A stretch of DNA of 41,094 nucleotides, from the NCBI RefSeq assembly GCF_000520555.1, contig NZ_KI914852.1, positions 13,556 to 54,649 of the forward strand, given 5' to 3'. The notes beneath the pieces are model-generated. The model did no database searches. It saw only the letters and a list, made by a program, of their open reading frames with translations, and was not told the origin of the DNA. Every line of letters begins with the position of its first letter. Position 1 is the stretch's first letter. Positions 30,989 to 40,209 of the stretch are shown here, in pieces. Source of the DNA: Arthrobacter sp. Br18. GTDB lineage: Bacteria; Actinomycetota; Actinomycetes; Actinomycetales; Micrococcaceae. The translations under genes and the position numbers were made by a program.

Positions 30989-32386
30989 CGTCCAATCCGG
31001 GACCGCCGACTGGGGGCGGACGGTTTCGTACCACGCCGCGGCCCGTAGCACCAGGGCGTCAGCACCCACTCTCCCTGCCAGCTGCACACCGATCGGCTTT
31101 CCCTCGACGTTGAACCCGCAGTTCACCGTTGCGGCGGGTTGTCCCGACATGTTGTACGGCACGGTGAAACCGATGTGCCCCATGGTCTGATCTGGATCAT
31201 TGACCGGCATCGGTTCCTCCGCCCGGAAGGCAACCATCGGCGCCACGGGAGAGAGAACGACGTCGTAGGCCGCAGTAGCGGCGATAGTTGCCCGCTGGAT
31301 TTCGTCGATGCAGTGGAGATTGCGGATTGTCTCCGCCCCGCTGAAAGCTGCTGCACGGCTGCACCATCGCACAATGTAGGGCAGCACTTTTTCCTGGTGA
31401 TCGACCGGCAGTGCCTGGTAGTCGGCCCAGGAGCGGGTTCGCCAGAAGTTGTCGAGTCCGTCCAGCAGATCCTGGTTGATGAACGGGCCTATCCTCGTGA
31501 CCTGGGCACCAGCCTCCTGAAAAAGCATCGCAACTGCCTCTACGGCCGCTAGGACCTCCGGGTCGACCTGGGCTCCGGTTCCGGCCTCGGTCTGCAGGGC
31601 CACGCGGAGTGATCCTGCATCACAGCTGAGGTTGCTCCAGTCCTGCGCCGGATAGGGACGCGTGCTGTAGTCGCGGATGTCAGGTTGGCTGAGTATGCTC
31701 ATGAACAACGCCGAGTCCGCAATGCTTCTGGTCAGGGGCCCCGCAGCGCGCCCCCTGTAGGGCGCATCCAGCGGCACCAGCCCGGCGCTCGGCTTGAGGC
31801 TTGCAAGTCCCTGCCACCCGGCCGGCAGACGGATGGAACCTCCGATGTCGGTACCGACATGTAGTGGCCCGTAGCCTGCCGCGGCGGCCGAGCCGGCTCC
31901 CGCACTGGAACCGCCGGTAGTCCAATCCGGGTTCCATGCACTGCGGGACACCCCATGGAGGCTTGAGACGCCGGAAGACAGCATTCCCCAGTCCGGCATG
32001 GTGGTCGAACCCAGAATTACTGCCCCGCTCTCCAGGATGCGGTTGGTGATCGGGGCATTTGCGGCGGCGATCCTCGGATGGGGTAACGCGGTGCCGGAGG
32101 GCATCGGTACGCCGGCCCGTGCGATGTTCTCCTTGACCGTCACCGGCACGCCGTCCAGGATGCTGCGCTGGGTACCGTCCCGCCAGCGCCGCCAGCTTGC
32201 CACGGCATCAGCCCGAGCAGCCTTCGGGTCGAAGAGATAGAGGGCGTTCAGCACCGGCTCCCGCCCTTCGATACGTGCGATCACAGCCTCGACCACGTCC
32301 ACCGGCGATAGCCCTCCGGAAGCGTACGCAACGCCGAGTTCATGTGCGCTGAGCCCGTGAAGTTCCTTCGATGGCGTGACTGACAT
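30977..32386 (-). CDS. Amidase-signature hydrolase
   Basis: This 469-residue member of the amidase-signature family has the Ser-cisSer-Lys triad as Lys85 (PVTVKENI), Ser160 (TTGGSSAG) and Ser184 (GTDIGGSIR), with the normal 24-residue spacing between the serines. It hydrolyses a carboxamide, cytoplasmically since no signal peptide is seen. It is the last gene of the ABC-importer operon, so the imported solute is probably its substrate. ATG at 32386 has AAAGG about 10 bases upstream. A pantothenate-type amide is proposed; a simple N-acyl amino acid or aliphatic amide remains possible. Confidence 0.9.
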   Translation of the reverse strand: MSVTPSKELHGLSAHELGVAYASGGLSPVDVVEAVIARIEGREPVLNALYLFDPKAARADAVASWRRWRDGTQRSILDGVPVTVKENIARAGVPMPSGTALPHPRIAAANAPITNRILESGAVILGSTTMPDWGMLSSGVSSLHGVSRSAWNPDWTTGGSSAGAGSAAAAGYGPLHVGTDIGGSIRLPAGWQGLASLKPSAGLVPLDAPYRGRAAGPLTRSIADSALFMSILSQPDIRDYSTRPYPAQDWSNLSCDAGSLRVALQTEAGTGAQVDPEVLAAVEAVAMLFQEAGAQVTRIGPFINQDLLDGLDNFWRTRSWADYQALPVDHQEKVLPYIVRWCSRAAAFSGAETIRNLHCIDEIQRATIAATAAYDVVLSPVAPMVAFRAEEPMPVNDPDQTMGHIGFTVPYNMSGQPAATVNCGFNVEGKPIGVQLAGRVGADALVLRAAAWYETVRPQSAVPDWTSLD

Positions 32387-32414
32387 GAGTGGTGTGCCTT
32401 TCAAGTGGGGCGAA

Positions 32415-34223
32415 TCAGTGGGCGGCGGCGGCAGCGCGTGCCGCCAGCTCGGATCGCAGGGACATGGAGGAACTGACCAGCGTGCGGGTGTACTCGTGCT
32501 GGGGGTTCTCGTAGATCTGGGCGGTGCTACCCGCTTCCACAATCTCGCCCTGGTTCATCACCACGACGTTGTCACAGATCCTGCGCACCACACCCAGGTC
32601 ATGGGAAACGAAAATCAGAGTGAGCTGATATTTGTCCACCAGGTCCGCCAGCAGGTTCAACACCTGCGCCCGGACGGACACATCAAGCGCGCTCACCGGC
32701 TCATCCGCGACCAGCACCCGCGGCTCGCAGACCAGCGCACGGGCGATGGAGATGCGCTGCCGCTGACCTCCGGAGAACTGGTGCGGGAAGCGGTCCGCAG
32801 CATCCGCGGGAAGTCCGACTGCGGCCAGCATCTCCGCTACGAGCTTCCGCTGCCGTGTGCTGTTCACCTTCTGCCCGGGGGCACGCAGCGGTTCGGCGAT
32901 GATGTCCTGCACCCTCATCCGCGGGTTCAGCGATCCCATCGGATCCTGAAAGACGATCTGCAGTTGCTGCCTGAGCTGCGTAAGGTCGCGTTCCTTGGCA
33001 CCGGCCACCTCATTGCCCACTACACGAACACTTCCAGCCGTCGGCTGGTCCAGCCCGGCGAGGATGCGCAGGAGGGTGGATTTCCCGGATCCGGACTCGC
33101 CCACGACGCCGAATCGTTGCCCCGGCATCACGTCAAAGGAAATGCCCCGCAGCGCCCGTACCTCAGTCGGCGTGCCGAACAAGGACGTCCGGCCGCGCTG
33201 ATAGGTGCGCGTGAGGCCCTTGACGCTGATCACGGGTTCGACGCCGGGGATCGGCCTGGCCACCGAAACTGCCTCGACCGGCACGGCAGGGGCACAATCC
33301 ATCAGCTGCGATCCCGCGCCCTGCCGCCCGGCATGGTCCCCATCCAAAATGGGTGGCACGTAAGCGGAGGCGGAAGCCACAGTGAACAGGCGTCCGTTGC
33401 TGTCGCTGGCGTCGAGGTCGGAGGCAGCCAGCAATCCTCGGGTGTAGGGGTGCTGCGGACGGGAGAAGACATCCTCCGTAGTCCCTTCCTCCACAACCAC
33501 GCCATCGTTCATGACCAGGACCCGGTCGCAGACGTTCGCCACAACGGCGAGGTCGTGGGTGATGAAAAAAAGGCCGGTGCCACGCTGCTGCACTGCTTCC
33601 AGCACCAGATCCAGAACCTGGCGCTGGACTGTCACATCCAGGGCAGTCGTCGGTTCATCACACAACAGCAGGGCGGGGTCGTTGGCCAAAGCCATCGCCA
33701 ACATGACCCGCTGCCGCTGTCCACCGGACAGCTGGTGCGGGTAGGCGCGTGCCGCCTCCGCAGGGTCAGGGAGCCGGACGCTGGCCAGCATCTCGACGGC
33801 TCTCGCCCTGGACGCGGACCTCCCGGCGACCGTTTTGTGCTTGAGCATGATCTCCGCCACCTGCGGTCCCACCTTCATGAGCGGATTCAGCGCGGTCAGC
33901 GGCTCCTGGAAAACCATGGTCATGTCATTGCCGCGGATCTTGCGCATTTGTCTATCGGTCGACGTCACCAGATCGGCCTCCCGGCCGGCCAACCGTATGG
34001 AGCCGGTGGCGGAAACACCTTCGGGAAGAAGTCCCATCAGAGCCGTGGCGGTCATCGATTTTCCGGAACCGGATTCACCGATCAGACCCACACGTTCACT
34101 GCGGTTCATGGCGAGGTTGAAGCGCTCTACGAGCGGCCGGTGCGGGGTCGCGACGGTGAGGTCATCGACCTGCAGAAGCGGCCCGCTGACCGGACTCTCA
34201 AACGCGCGCTCGGGGACACCCAT
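32415..34223 (-). CDS. Peptide-type ABC transporter ATPase, two fused domains
   Basis: This 602-residue protein has two complete ABC ATPase domains fused head to tail, equivalent to DppD plus DppF. Walker A GESGSGKS appears twice (near 50 and 375), with signature motifs LSGGQRQR and FSGGQRQR and Walker B LLCDEP and LVADEP. The oligopeptide-transporter-specific C-terminal segment HPYTRGLL follows the first domain and HEYTRTLV the second. The linker of about 60 residues is Pro/Ala-rich. It energises the importer whose permeases lie just upstream, and is followed by the amidase. Confidence 0.94.
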   Translation of the reverse strand: MGVPERAFESPVSGPLLQVDDLTVATPHRPLVERFNLAMNRSERVGLIGESGSGKSMTATALMGLLPEGVSATGSIRLAGREADLVTSTDRQMRKIRGNDMTMVFQEPLTALNPLMKVGPQVAEIMLKHKTVAGRSASRARAVEMLASVRLPDPAEAARAYPHQLSGGQRQRVMLAMALANDPALLLCDEPTTALDVTVQRQVLDLVLEAVQQRGTGLFFITHDLAVVANVCDRVLVMNDGVVVEEGTTEDVFSRPQHPYTRGLLAASDLDASDSNGRLFTVASASAYVPPILDGDHAGRQGAGSQLMDCAPAVPVEAVSVARPIPGVEPVISVKGLTRTYQRGRTSLFGTPTEVRALRGISFDVMPGQRFGVVGESGSGKSTLLRILAGLDQPTAGSVRVVGNEVAGAKERDLTQLRQQLQIVFQDPMGSLNPRMRVQDIIAEPLRAPGQKVNSTRQRKLVAEMLAAVGLPADAADRFPHQFSGGQRQRISIARALVCEPRVLVADEPVSALDVSVRAQVLNLLADLVDKYQLTLIFVSHDLGVVRRICDNVVVMNQGEIVEAGSTAQIYENPQHEYTRTLVSSSMSLRSELAARAAAAAH

Positions 34224-34225
34224 GA

Positions 34226-35146
34226 TCAGCGCTCTCCGTTCAGCTTCGGATCGAAGCGGTCGCGCAATCCGTCACCCAGCAGGTTGAAACCCAGCACGGC
34301 AATGGCGATGGCAACACCTGGCCAGACAGCGAGCATGGGATATGTGTCCAGGAACTGTTGGGACTCCTGCAGCATCCGGCCCCAGGACGGCGTCGGTGGG
34401 GGTGTCCCAAGCCCCAGGAAGGACAGCGCTGCCTCTGCCAGCACGGCGATCGCGAAGGACACCGAGCACTGGACCACGACGATTCCTGCGATGTTGGGCA
34501 GGACGTGGCGGACCGCGATCCGGAAGGCATTCTGGCTCGCGGCTCTCGCCGCCAGCACATACTCCGTGCTCATGACCTGGAGAGTTCCGCTGCGGGCAAC
34601 CCGGGCGAATCCTGGAATGGTACCGATTCCAATGGCAACCATCGCAGTTGTGGTGCTGGCACCGAAGACAGCGCCGAACATGATGGCAACCAGCAGCGCA
34701 GGGAAGGCCAGCAGGATGTCTGCAGCACGCATGCTGACTTCCTCAGTGAACCCGCCGCGCATTCCGGCGAGGATCCCCAGCGGCGTGCCGATCAGCAACG
34801 CGATGCCCACGGCGATCAACCCCACCAGCAGGGTGATGCGCGCACCGTACAGGATGCCCGAGAAGACATCGCGTCCGTACCGGTCGGTGCCCATCAGGTG
34901 CCCCGGGCTGGAGTTCTGCAGCCGATCTGCTGGAAATGCCTGCACCGGATCATACGGCGTCCAGAAGAAGGACACGAGCGCTGACAGCACGACGACGGCA
35001 ACCAGCGCGCCGCCAATCATCAGTGTGACCGAGGGCTTTCCCCGACGTCGTCCAGCGGTCGCCGGTGTGACCTCCAGGGGTGGAGCCTCCGGAACCAGCC
35101 CCGACGCGGGTTGGGTCACGCGCTCAGGTTGACTGTGGTCGGTCAT
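34226..35146 (-). CDS. ABC transporter permease, DppC type
   Basis: This 306-residue permease has a proline/arginine-rich cytoplasmic start, one anchor helix and five further helices. HLMGTDRYGRDVFSGILYG is the DppC/OppC hallmark, and an EAA-type loop (YVLAARAASQNAFRI) docks the ATPase. ATG at 35146 is one base past the end of the upstream permease gene, and its stop is 2 bases from the ATPase start, so the operon is tight. Confidence 0.94.
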   Translation of the reverse strand: MTDHSQPERVTQPASGLVPEAPPLEVTPATAGRRRGKPSVTLMIGGALVAVVVLSALVSFFWTPYDPVQAFPADRLQNSSPGHLMGTDRYGRDVFSGILYGARITLLVGLIAVGIALLIGTPLGILAGMRGGFTEEVSMRAADILLAFPALLVAIMFGAVFGASTTTAMVAIGIGTIPGFARVARSGTLQVMSTEYVLAARAASQNAFRIAVRHVLPNIAGIVVVQCSVSFAIAVLAEAALSFLGLGTPPPTPSWGRMLQESQQFLDTYPMLAVWPGVAIAIAVLGFNLLGDGLRDRFDPKLNGER

Positions 35147-35147
35147 G

Positions 35148-36095
35148 CTAGGCCTTCTTCCTGATACGCGGATCCAGCACGGTATAGAGGACATCCACCA
35201 CGAGATTGATGATCAGGGTGATGGAGACGAGCACCATCACCACGGACTGGACAGTGAGCAGGTCACGATTCCCCACCGCGTCCAGCAGCATCGATCCGAG
35301 CCCTGGGATCACGAAAACCCGCTCAATCACGACGGCACCGATAATCAGTGCCGCGAGCTGGACGCTGGTGACGGTCAACACCGGAATCGCGGCATTTCGC
35401 AGCCCGTGGCGCGCCAGGGCTTCCATTCTGCCCAACCCCTTGGCCCGGGCTGTTCGCAGGTAGTCCTCGCTCATCACCTCGAGGACAGCCGAGCGGACAT
35501 AGCGGGTCAGAATAGCTCCCTGGACAGAAGCGAGGGCCACCACCGGCAGGATCACCCGTCGGATGAAATCGCCGGGGTCCTCGCCGGGTGGCGTCCAGCC
35601 GTTCGCGGGCAACCAGCCGAGTCCCACCGCGAACACCACCACCAACAGGATTCCCGCCAGGAAGTTGGGAAGAGCCACCCCCACCTGGCTCAGTCCGCTG
35701 ATGAGGATGCCGCTGGGGTTCCGGTGCCGGACGGCGGCGAACGTGCCGAACGGGATCGCGATCAGCAGTGCCACGATCATGGCGAGCACCACCAGGATCA
35801 GGCTTACCTGGACCCGATCGGCCACGAGCGGGCTGATGTCCTGGCGCGTGACGTACGAGGTGCCGAAGTCACCGATTGGGAGGCCGGCCACCCAATCGAA
35901 GTACTGCACGATGAGCGGCCGGTCGGTGCCGAACTCCCTGCGGGTCGCTTCGAGCAGCTCCGGTGTGGCGTTGACGCCCAACGCGACCTGCGCCGGATCG
36001 CCGGGAATCGCTCGCATCACGAGGAATACGAGCACGGTGGCCACAACATAGGTGACGATGAACCTGATGACGTTGACCAGCAACCGGATTGCCAC
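35148..36095 (-). CDS. ABC transporter permease, DppB type
   Basis: This 315-residue permease has six membrane helices. The N-terminal VFLVMRAIPGDPA and the loop YLRTARAKGLGRMEAL are typical of DppB/OppB. GTG at 36095 has an AGGCAGG site about 8-10 bases upstream. It forms a heterodimer with the DppC-type protein in the next gene and receives substrate from the lipoprotein in the previous gene (40 bases away). Confidence 0.94.
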   Translation of the reverse strand: MAIRLLVNVIRFIVTYVVATVLVFLVMRAIPGDPAQVALGVNATPELLEATRREFGTDRPLIVQYFDWVAGLPIGDFGTSYVTRQDISPLVADRVQVSLILVVLAMIVALLIAIPFGTFAAVRHRNPSGILISGLSQVGVALPNFLAGILLVVVFAVGLGWLPANGWTPPGEDPGDFIRRVILPVVALASVQGAILTRYVRSAVLEVMSEDYLRTARAKGLGRMEALARHGLRNAAIPVLTVTSVQLAALIIGAVVIERVFVIPGLGSMLLDAVGNRDLLTVQSVVMVLVSITLIINLVVDVLYTVLDPRIRKKA

Positions 36096-36135
36096 GTATG
36101 AACCTGCCTCTAGGTGTGCCTGCTGATTCTCGTGG

Positions 36136-37653
36136 CTACTTCCAGCCGATGGACGTCAGGTCCAGCGCCTCAGTGACGGAGTTCGCGGGAATGTTGTCGA
36201 CTCCGGCCTTCGCCACCACGATGTTGGGGAACAGGAATAGGACATTCGCCGCGGCGTCGTCGGTTACCGTGCGGACCGTTTCCTGCATTCCCTCGATGTA
36301 GCCTGCTTCGTCAGCGGCGTCCGCCTCGGCTGCAAGGCCCTGGATCTTGGAATTGTCGTAGCCCAGGTAGTAGTCGGGGTTATTGAACATTGCGAGGAAA
36401 TCGCGGCTTTCAACTGCAAGCACAACGGACATCTGGTAGTTCTGCTGCGTGAAGACGGTGTCCAGCCAGACTGCCGGGAACTCCGCCGACTCGATGGTGG
36501 CGTTGATGCCCACCTCGGCCAGCTGCGAAACCACGATTTCAGACACGGCAGTGGCGTAGGGACGGGTAGGAACGGTGAAGGTGATGTCCAGGTTCTCCAT
36601 CCCCGCCTCCGCGAGGAGGGCGCGGGCAGCATCCGGGTCGTAGGGGTATACGTCGTTGAGGTCTTCATAGTAAGGATCGGTGGGAGGGACGGCGGCACCG
36701 ACCATGGTCCCGTAGCCGCTCCACGCGGTGTCGATGACGGCCTGGCGGTCGATCGCGTGCATGACCGCCTTCCGAACCCTCACGTCGTCGAATGGTGCCA
36801 TCTCATTGTTCATGGACAGCACGATCTCGCCGTTCGAGGTTCCATCGAGAACCTGGAACGCATCGTCGCTCTCGAAGGAGGACAGCAATTCGGGTGCCTG
36901 CGTGTTGTACACGACGTCCACGTCGCCGGAGCGTAAGGCATTCGTGGTGGCTATGGCGTCAGCGAAGTACCGCAGCGTTGCGGTCTCCACCTGCGGAGCC
37001 TCGCCCCAGTAGTCCTCACGAGCGGCCAGATCGATGGATTCGCCACGGTTCCAGGCCTCGATCGAGAACGGTCCGGTACCGATCGCCGTGTTGGCGAGGT
37101 CATCGACACCGCTGGGATCGAACATGGCACCCACCAGGGTGGCCATATCGAAAAGCCATGCATTGCTCGGTTGCGTCAGAACGACTTCCACTTCGGTGTC
37201 GCTAAGGACGTTGACTGAATCCACGACGTTCATCTTCGCCTTCAGACTGGAGGCCCACGCGTCCGACTGCACACGCTCGATGCTGAACTTGACGTCCTCC
37301 GCCGTGAAAGCCTCGCCGTTCGAGAACGTCGCGCCCTCCTGGAGTGCAAAGGTATAGGTGGTTCTGTCGTCGCTGACCTCCCAGGACTCTGCCAGCAATG
37401 GCTCGATCTCACCCTCCTGATCCAACTTGACCAGTCCCTCGTAGACGTTGGTCATCAGTGCTTGCGGGATTGCCGCGCCGGCAGTCGTGGTGAAGTCGAG
37501 GTTGGTCGGCTCGCCCGTCAAGGCGACCGTGATGGAGCTGGTGTCCGCCTCCGCCGTTTCCGTTGACGTGGATCCTGCAGAACAGGCTGAAAGGGCGAAC
37601 GTTCCCGCCGTGAACAGAACTGCAGCACGAACCGTGCTTTTCAAGCGGCGCAT
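36136..37653 (-). CDS. Family-5 solute-binding lipoprotein
   Basis: This 505-residue extracellular lipoprotein starts with a basic signal peptide ending in the lipobox ALSAC (Cys24), followed by a Ser/Thr/Glu linker. The body is SBP_bac_5 type (peptides, nickel or small organic amides): LAESWEVSDDRTTYTFALQ, SNGEAFTAEDVKFSIERV and DIGTGPFS-like IGTGPFSIEAWNRG. The binding site cannot be read from sequence. ATG at 37653 has GGAGA 5 bases upstream. It heads the operon SBP, B, C, fused ATPase and amidase, with a FadR-type operator at 37737. Confidence 0.92.
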   Translation of the reverse strand: MRRLKSTVRAAVLFTAGTFALSACSAGSTSTETAEADTSSITVALTGEPTNLDFTTTAGAAIPQALMTNVYEGLVKLDQEGEIEPLLAESWEVSDDRTTYTFALQEGATFSNGEAFTAEDVKFSIERVQSDAWASSLKAKMNVVDSVNVLSDTEVEVVLTQPSNAWLFDMATLVGAMFDPSGVDDLANTAIGTGPFSIEAWNRGESIDLAAREDYWGEAPQVETATLRYFADAIATTNALRSGDVDVVYNTQAPELLSSFESDDAFQVLDGTSNGEIVLSMNNEMAPFDDVRVRKAVMHAIDRQAVIDTAWSGYGTMVGAAVPPTDPYYEDLNDVYPYDPDAARALLAEAGMENLDITFTVPTRPYATAVSEIVVSQLAEVGINATIESAEFPAVWLDTVFTQQNYQMSVVLAVESRDFLAMFNNPDYYLGYDNSKIQGLAAEADAADEAGYIEGMQETVRTVTDDAAANVLFLFPNIVVAKAGVDNIPANSVTEALDLTSIGWK

Positions 37654-37736
37654 AGGGTCTCCATCAGTTGGCAACGGCGCACTCCGTCGGTGTGATCCAT
37701 CTAACAACATAAACCTATCCGATTTCTACCGGGTGA

Positions 37737-37751
37737 ACTGGCCAGACCAGT
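37737..37751. promoter_or_regulatory. FadR/FCD-GntR type operator in divergent promoter
   Basis: ACTGGCCAGACCAGT is a 15-base dyad with one mismatch to ACTGGTC-N-GACCAGT. On the minus strand its core TGGTCTGGCCA differs by one base from the site at the aldehyde dehydrogenase start. It lies between the ABC operon (start 37653, minus) and the regulator at 37830 (plus), so it could control both. Confidence 0.7.
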
Positions 37752-37829
37752 GAACTTCCCCAGCGCTTTTCGACTCCCCCGCGCTAGGCTTGCTCTCAAA
37801 GCCCCTGATCCGCAACAAAGAGGTGTCGC

Positions 37830-38591
37830 ATGAACAAAGTGAGCTTCAGCCGCGCTGTTCCCGTTCTGACCTACGAGCGCGTTGTCGAACAGATAGAGCA
37901 GGCAATTGTGTCCGGAGAAATCACACCCGGCCAACACCTGCCGAGCGAGCGCGAACTGATGGTGCAATTCTCCGTCAGCCGCCCTACGGTCCGCGAGGCG
38001 CTGCGCGTACTCCAAAGCCTTGGACTCATCGCTTCCAAACCGGGGAGCCGCAGCGGTCCCGAGGTGTTGTCGATGTCCTCGGAACCTTTGGGCCGGTCCT
38101 TCGCCACCATGGCCAGGATCGCGTCGCTCTCCCTGACGGAGCTCGTGCAGTTCCGCATAGTCCTCGAAAGCTCGGCCTGCCAGCTTGCAGCGGCGCTTCG
38201 AAATGGGGAGCAGCTCGAAAAGATGCAGAACGCCGTTGAACGGATGGAGGCTGAGGTCACTAACGGCTCCGATAGCTTCAATCGCGCGGACCTCGATTTC
38301 CACGCCTCCATCTGGGAAGCCAGCCATAACGATCTGCTGAAGGTCTGCGGGCAAGCGGTCTCAGGTTCCATCCTGAACCTGATGAACGAGCGGATGGAAC
38401 GTTCCGCGGACACCGCCGGTGCCATGCGGGAATCCCTGGAGCGGGACCGTGCCATCTACAGCGCTATCGCATCCGGTGACAGTGTTGCCGCCGGAGACGC
38501 GGCCCGGAGCGCCATCTCCCGATACTTCGCAGAATACCTCGACGAGGACGGCGTCAGGGGGCTGCGGGCGCTCGCTCCTGAACTGGCATAG
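37830..38591 (+). CDS. FadR-type GntR regulator (FCD domain)
   Basis: This 253-residue regulator has a winged helix (HLPSERELMVQFSVSRPTV, continuing REALRVLQSLG) and an FCD domain containing FNRADLDFHASIWEASHND. ATG at 37830 has AGAGGTG 5 bases upstream. It is divergent from the ABC-importer operon and its likely target is the dyad at 37737. It is paralogous to the regulator at 30185, so cross-control of the two operons is plausible. Ligand unknown; FCD proteins usually sense organic acids. Confidence 0.92.
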   Translation: MNKVSFSRAVPVLTYERVVEQIEQAIVSGEITPGQHLPSERELMVQFSVSRPTVREALRVLQSLGLIASKPGSRSGPEVLSMSSEPLGRSFATMARIASLSLTELVQFRIVLESSACQLAAALRNGEQLEKMQNAVERMEAEVTNGSDSFNRADLDFHASIWEASHNDLLKVCGQAVSGSILNLMNERMERSADTAGAMRESLERDRAIYSAIASGDSVAAGDAARSAISRYFAEYLDEDGVRGLRALAPELA

Positions 38592-38626
38592 GGCACACCC
38601 GTCCCTTCCGGTACCCCTGGTGGCCA

Positions 38627-39091
38627 TCATTCCTCGGTCGCGAGAAGCCCCGTTGTCCGGTAGGGAATGACCTCGCGCAGATACATACTCGTCGAGGTGC
38701 GAAGAATACCCGGGCACAACCGGATGACCTCGCTGACGCGGTACAGATCGTCGGGACTCCTGGCCACCACACGACACAGGAGATCGGTGTCCCCTGCAGG
38801 TGCGTGGCATTCGAGCACCTCCGGGATACTACGCAGCGCCTCAATCGCCTCATTCAGCTTGGACTGGTCCAGCTCGGCCGACACGGACGCCAGAACAGCC
38901 CGTCCAAGGGCCGCGGGCACGATCCGGGTGCTATTCGGGCGGAGCGAACCGCTGGCCAGCATCCGCTCCAGTCGTGCCTGAACTGTTCCGCGGGCCAATC
39001 CCAGCTTCTGTGCCAACGCCATCACTGGGGCTCGCGGATCATCGTCCAGTGCAAGGAGGATCCGCCGGTCGATTGCGTCAAGTTCCCGCAC
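38627..39091 (-). CDS. Lrp/AsnC-family regulator
   Basis: This 154-residue protein has an N-terminal helix-turn-helix (LDAIDRRILLALDDDPRAPV; TVQARLERMLASG) and a C-terminal RAM domain (APAGDTDLLCRVVARSPDDL) that binds amino acids. GTG at 39091 follows AGGAAG at 8 bases. It converges on the GntR gene, 35 bases apart. An amino-acid-responsive regulator at the edge of the cluster could tie it to nitrogen or branched-chain amino acid status, which is inference. Confidence 0.9.
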   Translation of the reverse strand: MRELDAIDRRILLALDDDPRAPVMALAQKLGLARGTVQARLERMLASGSLRPNSTRIVPAALGRAVLASVSAELDQSKLNEAIEALRSIPEVLECHAPAGDTDLLCRVVARSPDDLYRVSEVIRLCPGILRTSTSMYLREVIPYRTTGLLATEE

Positions 39092-39840
39092 GTTGACTAC
39101 TTCCTGCCGGCGAACCCGTCGGCAATTGATCAGATTGACTTACCAAGAGCGTACCCGTTGCTCGGTCTGCCTTCATCCTGTCTACTGGGAGCGGAAGCCG
39201 TGATCGCCACAAGCGCAAACGGCAGGCACCGCAGGGCAGCCACAAGCTCATCTGACGGAACGACACTCACAGGTGTCCGCCGATACTGGATCATCGAGCC
39301 CCTCACCTGCCTGCAGTCGCACACCGGTGAGGGGCATCCATCCCTTTCGTGTTCCTGCTTCACTGCCATGATTCAGAGCCGGGCCGAGCCAGGCTCCGCC
39401 GTCCGCCGCTGCGCCGCATCCTCGCGGTGCCGAGCCGAGCCCCACGGACTGCGTCTCCGCCTACCGCCGCCGAGCCTCACCTCCCGCGTCACCGCCCGCC
39501 GCCGCGCCTACGGCCGCGTCTGCGCGTATCCCATCTGCTCAATGACCAGCCGGGTGGCGGCCGACTACTTGTCGAGCGGACAGCCGTTTCTAACGAACAG
39601 GCGTGTGATTGAGGAGCGCAGCTTCGCCCTGATGTCGTCGCGTACTCGATATTCAGGGAAGCCCTTTATTGTCCTCCCCTGAGGGAACGCCGAGGAGTCG
39701 CGGATTCCCCTGTCCTCGCGACGCAACTGACGCCGCATCATCACGCTGTATGCTCAATCTGCTGCGCGGCTGCTCCGGTCTCACCTTTCGCCGATGGATC
39801 AGGCCGCCGGCACCACACTCGACTTTCTCTGGGGGAGACT
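39092..39840. other. Intergenic region, no recognised gene
   Basis: About 750 bases without a supported gene. A hairpin at 39105-39124 (TGCCGGCG paired with CGTCGGCA, 7 of 8, loop AACC) lies just upstream of the Lrp-family start. Open readings here have no ribosome site and no familiar motif, and I found no tRNA. This may be decayed coding sequence. Confidence 0.5.
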
Positions 39841-40209
39841 GTGTCCACTGTTCAGGCGTACTCCGCCGCCCAACCACCATTTCCGCTGACCGGATTCCCT
39901 TCCGACCAGCCGATCTACCAGTTCCGGGGTGGCGCAGCGACCTGGTTCGGCACGCAACTCCTCGGCGTTCTCGTCACGGTCTTCACGCTCGGCATCTGCG
40001 CGCCTTTCGCCGTCGTGCTGGTTCAGCGCTGGCACGCGAAGCACACCACGCTCATGGGGCGGCCCCTGAAGTTCGTCGGCTCCGCCCGGGGGATCTTCGG
40101 GCGCTGGCTCGTCTGGCTGCTGCTCTCCATTCTTACGCTCGGCATCTACACCTTCTGGGTGTACCCGCGCATGACGCAGTGGATCGTCGAGAACACGGTG
40201 CTCGCATGA
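39841..40209 (+). CDS. DUF898-like small membrane protein
   Basis: This 122-residue protein has two strong membrane helices (about 38-64 and 88-112) within a DUF898-like repeat: FRGGAATWFGTQLLGVLVTVFTLGICAPF, then WHAKHTTLMGRPLKFVG and TLGIYTFWVYPRM. DUF898 proteins are of unknown function; the unit here is a single short copy. GTG at 39841 has GGGGGAG 4 bases upstream. Its stop overlaps the start of the thermonuclease gene (ATGA), so the two are coupled. Confidence 0.75.
   Translation: MSTVQAYSAAQPPFPLTGFPSDQPIYQFRGGAATWFGTQLLGVLVTVFTLGICAPFAVVLVQRWHAKHTTLMGRPLKFVGSARGIFGRWLVWLLLSILTLGIYTFWVYPRMTQWIVENTVLA

Noticed and set aside
32376-35132. 918-residue open frame on the plus strand
   Set aside because: It is antisense to the ABC ATPase and permease genes, which have complete motifs; long antisense frames are common in GC-rich DNA, and this one has low-complexity composition.
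35145-36101. 318-residue open frame on the plus strand
   Set aside because: Antisense to the DppB-type permease; composition is His/Asp/Gln-rich with no motif.
39349-39682. Open readings in the 39.1-39.8 kb gap
   Set aside because: Arg/Pro/Ala-rich translations without a ribosome site or motif; more likely non-coding or decayed sequence.
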